Assembly (NCBI RefSeq): GCF_003014755.1
Contig: NZ_PYAW01000003.1
Span: forward strand, 744,001 to 808,000
Origin: Chitinophaga niastensis
Lineage (GTDB): Bacteria > Bacteroidota > Bacteroidia > Chitinophagales > Chitinophagaceae
DNA length: 64,000 bases
Direction of reading: 5' to 3'
Shown here piece by piece: positions 37,328 through 45,854 of the stretch. The position numbers and the translations under genes were made by a program. Under the pieces are notes generated by a model. It had not been told where the DNA came from. It did no database searches and was given only the letters and a program-made list of their open reading frames with translations. Position 1 is the stretch's first letter, and every line of letters starts with the position of its first letter.

Positions 37328-37700
37328 AAAATTACGAATTGCGAATTACGGTTATGAGCGATGATCTCAGCGGATGTTGTCTGAACTGTGATTATTATGA
37401 TTTTTATGATGATCCTGATGAGCGGAGATCTCAGCGGATGTTGTCTGAACCAGGATTTTTAGGATTGAATGGATTACCCTGATGGATGTTGTGTTGTTTT
37501 TTATTTAAAAGAGATACACTAATATCTTTGCTAAGTTCTTCGGCACCCATCAGGGTAATCCATTCAATCCTAAAAATCCTGGTTCAGACAACATCCGCTG
37601 AAATCTCCGCTCATCAGGATCATCATAAAAATCATAATAATCACAGTTCAGACAATATCCGCTAAGATCTCCGCTATCTGTCATACTATTCGTAATTTTA
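37328..37700. repeat. giant inverted repeat (105-bp arms) with 9-nt periodic arms
   Basis: Arms 37381-37485 and 37547-37651 match at 104 of 105 positions around a 61-nt loop. Weaker pairing extends outward, ending in ATTACGAATT heptads. Within the arms the bases repeat with a 9-nt period (AGGATTTTT, AGGATTGAA, TGGATTACC; also TGATTATTA, TGATTTTTA). The same sequence blocks form the hairpin at 43729-43975. It lies between the convergent susD and DUF3137 genes. No gene is seen in these 375 bp. Confidence 0.92.
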
Positions 37701-37702
37701 AA

Positions 37703-38755
37703 TTAAGAGCGCGAAAAAGCCGTAGTAGTCCAGATGCTTACATTTTGTTTAAGATCCTCCGCCAATTGCAGCAGCGACATAAAATCCAGGTAATAATCCT
37801 TTAACATCTGACGGTCGCTGAGCGATTTGTTTAAACTGATTTCAAAATAATCCAATCCGTGGCTGATACCAACATAGATCCGGTTATTGTAAAAGGAAAT
37901 AAACAATTTTGCTTGTGAGCGTTCCTGCAATGCCTGTATCTTTTCCATCAGTGCGGGTGTCAGCAGTTGCTGGGCTTCTGTTGTATCCTGTGAATACACC
38001 ATAAACGATTTGTTGAAGTTGCTGTCTGCCGGCAATACTTTTTTCCCAAGATTCCAGGTTTCTATAAACCCGCTATCGGAATGCGTAGAAGAGAACAAAT
38101 TTTCAGTGGTGGTATTGCGTGATATAATGTATACTGGTGTACTAAAATACCGGGGGAACTGTCCGATGAAATAACTGCCGGAAAATACAATATCAGGGCC
38201 TTGTCCGCGTAGGGTGAGTACAGGCATATGTGTAACGGTCAGGTCACAGAACTGAAAATTCATTTCGCCCATTTTACCATATACCTGGTCATTACCATTG
38301 ATCACATAGCTTTTCTTTGAGAACAATCCGCTCTCTGTAAATTCTTCGTAGCTGGCATGATTAATCGGCTGATAGGTATACTCAGGATTAATAAAAGCAA
38401 TGATAGGTCTGACTACCTTGTTCTTAAAATCCTGCTTATAATCAGTTGCCTCACCGGCTCCTTTCTGCCGCATCATAAAGTAGCGAAGGCCGTAGCTGCC
38501 TGCAGTGAATAACAGCACAATACCAAGTATCAGGAATATCTGATTCCCTGAGCCGGCCGCAGCTTCCGATGATTGTTGGGCTGCTTGCATAGAATATCTG
38601 AACATGCCCACAGCAAACACTACTACAAATAAAATACTTCCCGCCCACAGCCACCGCATCCAGTTTTTGCCTGCCTGCCGCTGACGCTCCAATTGCTCCA
38701 AATCACTGTTGAGCTTTATCTCCACAAAAGCATTAAATTCTTCTAATGTTTTCAT
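37703..38755 (-). CDS. DUF3137 family membrane protein
   Basis: 350 residues. Two membrane segments lie near the N-terminus (about 33-53 and 72-92), followed by a soluble domain with YEEFTESGLFSKKSYVINGN and LYISFYNNRIYVGIS-like blocks that fit DUF3137. The function of this family is not known to me. It is last in a three-gene minus-strand operon of membrane proteins (spacing 28 and 36 bp). Confidence 0.75.
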   Translation of the reverse strand: MKTLEEFNAFVEIKLNSDLEQLERQRQAGKNWMRWLWAGSILFVVVFAVGMFRYSMQAAQQSSEAAAGSGNQIFLILGIVLLFTAGSYGLRYFMMRQKGAGEATDYKQDFKNKVVRPIIAFINPEYTYQPINHASYEEFTESGLFSKKSYVINGNDQVYGKMGEMNFQFCDLTVTHMPVLTLRGQGPDIVFSGSYFIGQFPRYFSTPVYIISRNTTTENLFSSTHSDSGFIETWNLGKKVLPADSNFNKSFMVYSQDTTEAQQLLTPALMEKIQALQERSQAKLFISFYNNRIYVGISHGLDYFEISLNKSLSDRQMLKDYYLDFMSLLQLAEDLKQNVSIWTTTAFSRS

Positions 38756-38783
38756 TATTCAGATATTATTAATGAAGATCAGA

Positions 38784-39311
38784 CTAGTTGGAAGACCAAT
38801 TTGCAGAAGTGCTGCTACCCGCAGTGGCATTGCCATTAAGATCAGTTCTGCTGATAAGCGCTTTAAAGGGTTGCACATTTTCTGTTGACAAAGGCAGCTT
38901 AAAAGCAGTGCGGCTTTGTCCCACCATTACCTGTGCATATTCCATCGGAAACAGTCGCACCCTGATCAGTCGCAAAGGCAATATGAGTTTATAATCTGTG
39001 TAGGTGTTGATATTATTTACAGACTCTCCCTGTTGCAGGCGGTTAATAAAATCTTCAATCCTGGCAGGACGTTTTTTTATCTGCACCAGCATAATGATAT
39101 AGGGTACCAGTGCACCTATCGGTAAACATGCCAGTATCCATAAGACATAAGCAGGCACCTGCGAACTATTACCGGAGAAGATGGAACTGCCCACCAGCGC
39201 CAATAATAACAGTGTCATTACTTCTGCAACAATAAGGGCTGTTATGGTTTGTTTTTTATCTTTTTCATGGATTTCCAGCAGTTTCGCTTTGAGTTCGGGC
39301 AGGTTGTTCAT
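38784..39311 (-). CDS. unrecognised two-segment membrane protein
   Basis: 175 residues. Two adjacent membrane segments (about 24-45 and 53-75) follow a charged N-terminal helix. The rest is soluble, ending in a Ser/Thr/Asn-rich tail. Its layout resembles the N-terminal part of the DUF3137 protein next door, which hints at a shared complex or an old duplication. No domain is recognised. Confidence 0.6.
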   Translation of the reverse strand: MNNLPELKAKLLEIHEKDKKQTITALIVAEVMTLLLLALVGSSIFSGNSSQVPAYVLWILACLPIGALVPYIIMLVQIKKRPARIEDFINRLQQGESVNNINTYTDYKLILPLRLIRVRLFPMEYAQVMVGQSRTAFKLPLSTENVQPFKALISRTDLNGNATAGSSTSANWSSN

Positions 39312-39347
39312 TTGATTTTTCTTATTTTAAAAACAGGAATAACATAA

Positions 39348-39650
39348 TTATTTTGCTGTCAGTTTAGTATAGTTACTGACAGCAAGGTAAAAACCAACAA
39401 CGGATACCAGCGCATAAGCAGCTATCAGCGCCCAAAGGCTTTTACCGGTAGTTTTATAGATTAACATTTCAATTTTGGTGATGCTGATATTTTCATCACC
39501 TATACTATGAAATTGATTGTAACGGTAAAAGATCAGGGCAACGCCTGCAAAGCCCAGTAATAAACCAACAATAACACCACCCCAGGATGGACCGTCATCA
39601 TCCGCAGGCTTATTCGTTTTTTGTGATGCAGGATCGTTTATACTGTTCAT
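39348..39650 (-). CDS. small unrecognised membrane protein, first gene of the DUF3137 operon
   Basis: About 100 residues with two membrane segments separated by a polar loop. The frame is open further upstream to 39698, but the ATG at 39648-39650 is preferred because an exact -7 box lies at 39677-39684, 27 bp upstream. The longer reading would include untranscribed promoter DNA. Function unknown. Confidence 0.6.
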   Translation of the reverse strand: MNSINDPASQKTNKPADDDGPSWGGVIVGLLLGFAGVALIFYRYNQFHSIGDENISITKIEMLIYKTTGKSLWALIAAYALVSVVGFYLAVSNYTKLTAK

Positions 39651-39676
39651 AAAGAAAGATGTTATGGTTAAGGGTG

Positions 39677-39684
39677 CAAAAATA
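39677..39684 (-). promoter_or_regulatory. -7 promoter box of the DUF3137 operon
   Basis: Reads TATTTTTG on the minus strand, an exact TAnnTTTG match, 27 bp upstream of the preferred start of the first gene. Confidence 0.55.
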
Positions 39685-39801
39685 AAGGGTTCCGTCATTT
39701 AACTTGTCCTGATAACAGGCTTCTCCAAGGTTAACCTAAGCAATACCAAATCATTCAGGGCACTAAAATAATGGAAAATCATATAAAACGCAAAACGGGA
39801 A

Positions 39802-41019
39802 TTATTCTCCCCTGATCACTTCCGGCGGATGCGCATACTCCTGCCAGGCAGCCTCCGCTTCTTCCGGAGTAAGATCTCCGTTATATACCATGACCCTGTA
39901 TTTTAACTGATACTGCACACCGGCATGCAATTGCCAGGGTTGCATGCGTGTAGGTGTATAGTTGAACATCAGCTCTCCTCCTTCCATGTTTTCCGGCCAT
40001 ACCCGTAAAGGTTCCGGTGAATCATAATTTTCCGGATAATTCATGATTAATAATCCTGCCTTCCCTTTTGGAGTAGTGCCGGTAATTTTTACCCAGCGTG
40101 CCCGGGTGCTGTCTGCATCTTTCCTGGTTTTACCTTCAGAAGTAAGCAGCTGGCTGGTGGTAGCTATAAAATCAGTGGTTGTTCTTAACGCAAATCCGCC
40201 GCCATAACGATATTGTAATAAGATAATGCCATCAGGGGTAGCAGGTGAAAAAGTGGAGGTTAAATCCCACTGCCGGCGGTTACCACCATCAGTAGCCGGA
40301 TATGCCTGTACCAGCCATACTTCATTGATCGCTGTTTTTTCGGTACCATCTTTCAGCAATGCAACATGTTCCTGGCCGGCACTGAAGCCGCACCATACGC
40401 TTCCGGAGAAAGTTTCCATTTTTCCTGCATAGCGCACTTTGCCTTCTCTCTTTTGTACATTCCAGAAATCGGTTTCCCGGCCTTCAAACAAGGTATGTGT
40501 CCAGGAGTTCCAGATGCCCATATGATGCCGGTGTCCGGCATTGGGGAAAATATTGGTAAGCACTGCACCATTGGGCGCCCAAAGAGGGTGGATAAAACCA
40601 CTGCGACGAAACACCGTATCCGTGCCGGCAGGTGGATCTACTGTTTGATAATTATATTGGAGGATTGGCTGTTCGCCCTGTTGCAGCAGTAAGCTACCGG
40701 ATTGGATGCCTGCTATCATCAGGGGGCGGGCAGTTGTTATTCCTTTTTTCAGCTCATATTTTCTTACTGTACCTGCCGGTGTTTTTCCACTCATTACCCA
40801 CCATACTTTTCCTTTTAATGCATTAACGGGAACGGGCACACGTTTTTTACCGGTTACCTCTTCCAGTACTACAGCATCAGTATCACCGGTGTTATAGGTA
40901 GCATATACCAGGCTGTTATTCCTGTTAATATTACCGGCTTTTACCGTGAAGCAGGCAATAGTTTGTGCGCTGGCACTTACAGATAACAAAAGAAGAAATA
41001 ACAGGGGGAAGTTTTTCAT
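39802..41019 (-). CDS. secreted DUF6807 (PmoA-like) family protein
   Basis: 405 residues with a clear signal peptide (LLFLLLLSVSASAQ). The block NAGHRHHMGIWNSWTH is the recognisable signature of the DUF6807 family, often annotated PmoA and probably carbohydrate-active. It is a single gene, divergent from the protease-MoxR cassette, and acts in the periplasm or outside. The family name is from recognition; the substrate is unknown. Confidence 0.75.
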   Translation of the reverse strand: MKNFPLLFLLLLSVSASAQTIACFTVKAGNINRNNSLVYATYNTGDTDAVVLEEVTGKKRVPVPVNALKGKVWWVMSGKTPAGTVRKYELKKGITTARPLMIAGIQSGSLLLQQGEQPILQYNYQTVDPPAGTDTVFRRSGFIHPLWAPNGAVLTNIFPNAGHRHHMGIWNSWTHTLFEGRETDFWNVQKREGKVRYAGKMETFSGSVWCGFSAGQEHVALLKDGTEKTAINEVWLVQAYPATDGGNRRQWDLTSTFSPATPDGIILLQYRYGGGFALRTTTDFIATTSQLLTSEGKTRKDADSTRARWVKITGTTPKGKAGLLIMNYPENYDSPEPLRVWPENMEGGELMFNYTPTRMQPWQLHAGVQYQLKYRVMVYNGDLTPEEAEAAWQEYAHPPEVIRGE

Positions 41020-41134
41020 AAAACGGGCAATAGATTTACAGAAAAATACGCTTTACTTTTTCACTATGCAAGTACCTTGCGTAGCGGCGACTTAATATTA
41101 TGACCAACGGGGGGAATGTTATCTTTTAATTCAA

Positions 41135-41142
41135 TATTTTTG
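41135..41142 (+). promoter_or_regulatory. -7 promoter box of the protease-MoxR cassette
   Basis: TATTTTTG, an exact TAnnTTTG match, 20 bp upstream of the protease-gene ATG. No clear -33 TTG was found at the right distance. Confidence 0.55.
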
Positions 41143-41161
41143 ACAGATTAATCAGGATAAC

Positions 41162-42715
41162 ATGGCCACCCCAATTACGAATATGCTGACTACAAAACTC
41201 ATAATAACCAATAAAGCAGCATTGCAAAAAAAGTACGGCGATAGCCATACAGCTATCCTGGACGACTTAAAAGCATTGCAGGCATTTGATGCCACCCGGC
41301 ACCTGGATTCACATATCATTTTCGTAGATGATGCGGTGCAGATGCAGGCCAGCCAGGCTACACCGGTAACTGATCCAATAGACGAGGCGCAAAACAAAAA
41401 AGCAGTGGACGACTTGTACCGGTTCTTTTCACCCGGCTATATGCTGCTCATTGGTGCACAGGATATTATTCCATTTCAGCGTTTAAAAAATTTATTATCG
41501 GGAAACAATGATCCGGACACACTTATCCCCAGCGATTTGCCATATGCCTGCGATACTCCTTATGATACAGATCCCGGGAAATTTATTGCCCCCACAAGGG
41601 TAACAGGCCGGTTGCCGGATGTGCCAGGACTTACAGATACCGCCTATCTGCATACGCTCATTACTGACGTCATGGCTTCCAAACCTTCACCACAAAGCGA
41701 CTACCAGACCTATTTTTCCATCAGTACGTTTGACTGGCAAAATTCAACACAGAATAGTTTACAAAATATTTTTGGCAACAATGCCAGTTTGCAGCTGTTC
41801 CCCGGAGATGCCACTCTCGACGGTACCAACTGGACCGCGCAGCAATTGCAACCCAAAACACATTTCATCAACTGTCACGGTGCTATCTATAATCCGGGCT
41901 ATTATGGCCAGAAGGTCGCAGATTTTCCGCTGGCATTAAGGTCCGATGCATTGCAGGCTAAGATCACTTACGGCACTATTGTGGCAGCAGAATGCTGTTA
42001 CGGCGGACAGTTATTTGATCCGCAAAAGAACAGCGGCAAACACATCAGCGTTGCCAACAGTTATCTGCTTAATCATGCCCTGGCATTCCTGGGTAGTTCT
42101 AATATTGCTTATGGTCCACCTACCGGACAGGGACTTGCGGACCTGCTCACACAGTTTTTTGTAATTAATGTACTCAACGGCGCCTCTACCGGCAGAGCCC
42201 TGCTGGAAGCAAGGCAACGTTTCCTTCATGAAATGGGGCCTACCCTCGATCCGTACGAACTCAAAACAGCTGCACAGTTCTATTTGCTGGGCGACCCTTC
42301 GTGGCAGCCGGTTATCAACGATAAAGATCCCAGTAGCACAGGAGAGAGCGAGCCCTTCATCAACACCGTGCAAAACCGTCGGGATAACCTGGAAGCAAGA
42401 GGTAAGATGCTGGACGACTTCATCACCATTCCACATCCTTCAGATGGCTCCCATGCCACAGATCCGGCCTTACACACCGCCATGCACAGCCTGCTGGATG
42501 AAAAAAACTTTGCAGAGAAACGCGACCCGAAAGTATTTGTGAACAAAAAAAATAATCATTTGGCCAAAGAAGATACAAATGCTTCCATGCCATCTGTAAA
42601 ATTTCACGTATTTTCGGAATCTTCCGCCGATGGGGAAAATCCATCGACAAAAGTGCTCGTCGTAAAAGAAAAAAACAATCAAATACTGGGTTATCGTGAA
42701 TATGTCAGCCGATAA
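41162..42715 (+). CDS. cytoplasmic gingipain/caspase-like (C25-type, clan CD) cysteine protease
   Basis: 517 residues with no signal peptide. The clan CD catalytic pair is visible: His239 in THFINCHGAIYNPG and Cys278 or Cys279 in IVAAECCYGGQLFDP. Other C25-like blocks are IPSDLPYACDTPYD and APTRVTGRLPDVPG. The C-terminal 130 residues are charged and low in structure, with a final small beta segment. Secreted gingipains carry signal and propeptide regions that are absent here, so this enzyme should act inside the cell. It is the first gene of the MoxR cassette and overlaps the next start. An alternative start is ATG 41183. Confidence 0.8.
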   Translation: MATPITNMLTTKLIITNKAALQKKYGDSHTAILDDLKALQAFDATRHLDSHIIFVDDAVQMQASQATPVTDPIDEAQNKKAVDDLYRFFSPGYMLLIGAQDIIPFQRLKNLLSGNNDPDTLIPSDLPYACDTPYDTDPGKFIAPTRVTGRLPDVPGLTDTAYLHTLITDVMASKPSPQSDYQTYFSISTFDWQNSTQNSLQNIFGNNASLQLFPGDATLDGTNWTAQQLQPKTHFINCHGAIYNPGYYGQKVADFPLALRSDALQAKITYGTIVAAECCYGGQLFDPQKNSGKHISVANSYLLNHALAFLGSSNIAYGPPTGQGLADLLTQFFVINVLNGASTGRALLEARQRFLHEMGPTLDPYELKTAAQFYLLGDPSWQPVINDKDPSSTGESEPFINTVQNRRDNLEARGKMLDDFITIPHPSDGSHATDPALHTAMHSLLDEKNFAEKRDPKVFVNKKNNHLAKEDTNASMPSVKFHVFSESSADGENPSTKVLVVKEKNNQILGYREYVSR

Positions 42716-42974
42716 AAATAACGGGGATAGCAATGTACCCACCATTACATTAACAGGACGCCTGGTGCTTCGCACCTTTGGTAAACATACCAAAAGTGAG
42801 CATCTCGGCGTATACCTGGTATCTGATCAGGGAGACTACCTCATACGTCCTACTGGCACCAACCCCTTTATGGACAATCCACTGATGCCCCTCGCCGGTA
42901 AAACTATTATTACGACCGGTTACATCCTGGATTATGTTTTCCTCGCCAAAACCTGGAAAGAGGTAGACGAATAG
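42702..42974 (+). CDS. small beta-rich protein of the MoxR cassette
   Basis: 90 residues. The frame could begin at GTG 42696, but ATG 42702 is preferred; either way it overlaps the protease gene by at least 14 bp, suggesting coupled translation. The sequence alternates short strands with conserved-looking glycines (LTGRLVLRTFGKHTKSEHLG, then GDYLIRPTGTNPF), consistent with a small barrel or OB-like fold. It may inhibit or target the protease; that is inference. The stop TAG lies in a heptad repeat. Confidence 0.6.
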   Translation: MSADKNNGDSNVPTITLTGRLVLRTFGKHTKSEHLGVYLVSDQGDYLIRPTGTNPFMDNPLMPLAGKTIITTGYILDYVFLAKTWKEVDE

Positions 42975-43105
42975 CCATTAGCTCTTAACTAACAGCTAAT
43001 GGCTAAAAGCTAATGGCTCATTGCAGATATGTGTTTTTTTTATTATTTTGTCTTTTTAATGTTAACTAGTAGCTATTTGCTTACAGCTGATTGCTAACAG
43101 CTAAA
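42972..43105. repeat. heptad repeat hairpins in the MoxR cassette
   Basis: AGCCATTAGCT (42973-42983) pairs with two copies of AGCTAATGGCT (42994-43004 and 43008-43018). A second set of heptads (AGCTATTTGCTTACAGCTG...) lies at 43073-43105. The stop codon of the upstream small gene is part of the first heptad. Confidence 0.7.
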
Positions 43106-43114
43106 TGCTGACCT

Positions 43115-43738
43115 ATGAACTTATCCGCCTTTATTACCCACCTGGTTCGCGAAGGACAGGTGACTGTGGCAAGTAATATTCACCTATTTTCCCCGCAAGA
43201 ATTACAGAATACTATTGTTGTGTTACAGGAGTATTACGACAATGATATACAAGACATGCCCGGTACCGCACCCGCATTTGACAGCAACGCTGCCTTATGG
43301 GCTGCCCGATATATTTACAGAGCCGTACAATTAGCCATGCTGCGGCAATTAGGTGAAGAAGAAATAACCACGCTCTTGCTTCCATATGACCAGCCCGTCA
43401 CCGCAGCAACCATATATGGAGCCGATCTCTGTTTACGTTACCTGCCCGACCTGCTCAGTCTCAGCAAAGGATTATCACCGGAAGATCCCCTGGTAAAACA
43501 CCTTCAGGAAACTGCCAAACAATGGCCTTTTTCATCTACCGGCATAAATATCCCGGCTACACAAGGCATTGACATCATTGTATCAAACCCATCCCTGCTA
43601 CAAACCTATGTCGACAGGATCATCGCTACCCGTGATACAGGCAGATGCAATGTACAACCAGTATTGGCCGCCGTTAAAGCTTCACTCGGCAATTATGCAG
43701 AAGTGCTGTGGCCCGATTTTAAATTACCTGAACTGTGA
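43115..43738 (+). CDS. helical accessory protein of the MoxR cassette (possible bpX-type)
   Basis: 207 residues, mostly helical, with AALWAARYIYRAVQLAMLRQ and LCLRYLPDLLSLSKGLSPED as the most structured parts. It matches the kind of accessory protein predicted in MoxR-vWA-beta-propeller systems, but I cannot assign a bpX number from sequence alone. It precedes moxR by 251 bp. The last two codons and the stop (GAA CTG TGA) lie inside the arm of the hairpin element at 43729. Confidence 0.55.
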   Translation: MNLSAFITHLVREGQVTVASNIHLFSPQELQNTIVVLQEYYDNDIQDMPGTAPAFDSNAALWAARYIYRAVQLAMLRQLGEEEITTLLLPYDQPVTAATIYGADLCLRYLPDLLSLSKGLSPEDPLVKHLQETAKQWPFSSTGINIPATQGIDIIVSNPSLLQTYVDRIIATRDTGRCNVQPVLAAVKASLGNYAEVLWPDFKLPEL

Positions 43739-43975
43739 TTTTTATGATGAATATGATGAGCGAATATTGTCTGAACCAGGATTTAACGGATTGAATGGAT
43801 TACCCTGATGGATGCCGAAGATCATAGCGGAGATATTCGCTTATATCTTCTTAAGAAAACAACATAACACCCATCAGGGTAATCCATTCAATCCGTTAAA
43901 TCCTGGTTCAGACAATACCCGCTAAGATCTCCGCTCATCAGGCTCATCACAAAAATCATAAAAATCACAGTTCGA
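43729..43975. repeat. long inverted repeat related to the 37.4-kb element
   Basis: Inner perfect 46-bp arms (43766-43811 and 43871-43916) are followed outward by a 19-bp outer stem (from 43731 with 43955-43973). The blocks CTGAACTGTGAT, TCTGAACCAGGATT and GGATTACCCTGATGG are shared with the element at 37381-37651. The loop contains TTCGCTTATATCT, which recurs in the malQ 3' hairpin. It lies between two genes of one putative operon. Confidence 0.92.
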
Positions 43976-43989
43976 ATTATTTATACACT

Positions 43990-45126
43990 ATGAAAGAATT
44001 ATTACTGGTAGATAAACTGAATAATGTTTTACAGCATTTGAAAAACACCTTTGTGGGTAAAGATGATATCATTGACCTGATGGGCATCTGCTTAACAGGC
44101 CGTGAGAACATGTTCCTGCTCGGACCTCCGGGTACTGCTAAAAGTGCCATGGTAAGAGAACTCGCCAAAACACTGGATGGTAACACATTTGAATACCTCC
44201 TCACCCGCTTCACCGAGCCTAATGAATTGTTCGGTCCTTTTGATATCCGCAAACTACGCGAAGGCGACCTGGTAACAAATACAGAAGGCATGCTGCCGGA
44301 AGCATCCCTGATTTTCCTCGATGAATTACTGAATGCCAACAGTGCGATACTGAATAGTTTACTGATGGTACTCAACGAAAGAATATTTCGTCGCGGCCGT
44401 GAAACCCGGCAACTGCCGGTACTCATGATTGTAGGCGCCAGCAACCACCTACCGGAAGATGAAGCATTACAGGCACTTTACGACCGCTTCCTCATTCGTG
44501 TGAGATGCGACTATGTGGATCCCATGCAACTCAATGAAGTACTGCACGCTGGCTGGAAGCTGGAACAGACAACTGTTCCGGACCAAACGATCAACCACGA
44601 AGAAATAAAACAACTGCAACAACTGATCAGCCTCGTGAACCTGGATGATATCCGGCCAGCTTATATCACCCTCATACAACAACTGCGCAATGCCGGTTTG
44701 ATGGTATCCGACAGACGCGCAGTGAAACTACAACGGCTCATTGCCGCCAGTGCCTTATTATGTAAACGTTTGGTAGCAGTACCTTCCGATATGTGGGTCA
44801 TGCGCTATATCTGGGATACAGAAGAGCAACAGGAAATTATCGCCGGTATCGTAAATACAGTGATAGACACAGACACCGTTGTAGCCGGACAACATCCACG
44901 TGCAAAAATGAATAGTGTACCCAATGCCGATGAAATTTACCAGGAGCTGATGTACATGACCACACAGTGGCAGGACCCCGCTGTCAGCGGTGCGCAACGG
45001 GCTGCCATCAAAGACCGGCTCCGTTACCTCAATGGCCGTTGCGAATGGATCACCAATCCAACCCAGCGCAAATATGTGATGCAACCTATTGATGAATTGT
45101 GGAAGAAAATAATGCAGGCACAATGA
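43990..45126 (+). CDS. MoxR-family AAA+ ATPase of a ternary conflict-type system
   Basis: 378 residues. Walker A GPPGTAKS (45-52), Walker B LIFLDE (107-112) followed by the MoxR-type LLNANSAILNSLLMVLNER, sensor region IVGASNHLPED, and an arginine-rich RFLIRVRCDYV. MoxR ATPases work with vWA proteins as chaperones that insert cofactors or remodel complexes. Here the genes that follow are a beta-rich protein, a vWA-like protein and a predicted propeller. The stop overlaps the next ATG by 3 bp (ATGA). Confidence 0.92.
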   Translation: MKELLLVDKLNNVLQHLKNTFVGKDDIIDLMGICLTGRENMFLLGPPGTAKSAMVRELAKTLDGNTFEYLLTRFTEPNELFGPFDIRKLREGDLVTNTEGMLPEASLIFLDELLNANSAILNSLLMVLNERIFRRGRETRQLPVLMIVGASNHLPEDEALQALYDRFLIRVRCDYVDPMQLNEVLHAGWKLEQTTVPDQTINHEEIKQLQQLISLVNLDDIRPAYITLIQQLRNAGLMVSDRRAVKLQRLIAASALLCKRLVAVPSDMWVMRYIWDTEEQQEIIAGIVNTVIDTDTVVAGQHPRAKMNSVPNADEIYQELMYMTTQWQDPAVSGAQRAAIKDRLRYLNGRCEWITNPTQRKYVMQPIDELWKKIMQAQ

Positions 45127-45854
45127 CGCGCAACATCAAAGAAATAGTAATGCAGCTGCCGGCAGATAAATATGCTACACTGGGCGCCGTACGCTGTTTA
45201 CCGGGGCTCCTCGCAGCTGTTGACGATGACGTGCTATGGTTAAGAGGGATACCTTTTACCGGAAAACCCGACCCGGAAATCCGGCGCCTGCCGGCTACAC
45301 ATACTTTCCTGCTGGATGAAACCAATCTCCTTTTTCCAACAGACAGTCTAACGCCGGTGGCTACACTAAAATCGCTCCACTGGAAATCACTGCCGGAACT
45401 TTTACAGATCGTATTACCCGTATCTGCTATGCCGGCAGAGATAACAGCAAAATACCAGGTACAGCTGGCACCAGCAGAAAAACAACAAACCACGCATGCA
45501 CTGCTGACTACACTAACCGCATGGTGCAACTATGCCGAAACAGCGCCGCTGATACGGTTACAACCACTCACATTTGCAGCTTCCGATAAAAACGAAGTAC
45601 TGATAATGGGACAACCACTCCCCCCAATACCCGGCAAAGAATATGTGTTGCAGCATAAGCTGCTGCTGCCGGCAGGATATGAATTTAACCCGGCTGGCAT
45701 TGCATTCCTGGTAGCAGCAAAATTAAATCCACAACAGGAAGATTATTTAATTTTTGATGCAACAGGTACCTGGGAGTGTATTCCCGCAACCGCTTTTGTA
45801 AAGGCAGGCAGAAGCGCCATCAGATTAACAAAACGGGAAAGAGAAAATGGATGA
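45123..45854 (+). CDS. beta-rich protein between moxR and the vWA gene (bpX2-like candidate)
   Basis: 243 residues from ATG 45123, which overlaps the moxR stop as ATGA; an upstream start at 45099 is less likely. The block LGAVRCLPGLLAAVDDDVLW followed by LRGIPF near the N-terminus, and several short strands, resemble the bpX2-type proteins predicted to link MoxR and vWA partners. The 3' end overlaps the vWA gene start by 8 bp. The bpX assignment is tentative. Confidence 0.6.
   Translation: MTRNIKEIVMQLPADKYATLGAVRCLPGLLAAVDDDVLWLRGIPFTGKPDPEIRRLPATHTFLLDETNLLFPTDSLTPVATLKSLHWKSLPELLQIVLPVSAMPAEITAKYQVQLAPAEKQQTTHALLTTLTAWCNYAETAPLIRLQPLTFAASDKNEVLIMGQPLPPIPGKEYVLQHKLLLPAGYEFNPAGIAFLVAAKLNPQQEDYLIFDATGTWECIPATAFVKAGRSAIRLTKRERENG

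Noticed and set aside
39651..39698. Longer N-terminus for the small membrane protein
   Set aside because: The extension runs through an exact -7 promoter box at 39677-39684, so the ATG at 39650 is more likely.
42972..43105. Possible CRISPR-like repeat array (short regular repeats)
   Set aside because: Units are 7 nt with no 25-45-nt spacers and no cas genes. They are heptad arms of hairpin elements.
45099..45122. Upstream start for the gene after moxR
   Set aside because: ATG 45123 forms an ATGA overlap with the moxR stop, the usual coupling in this cassette, and precedes the conserved part.
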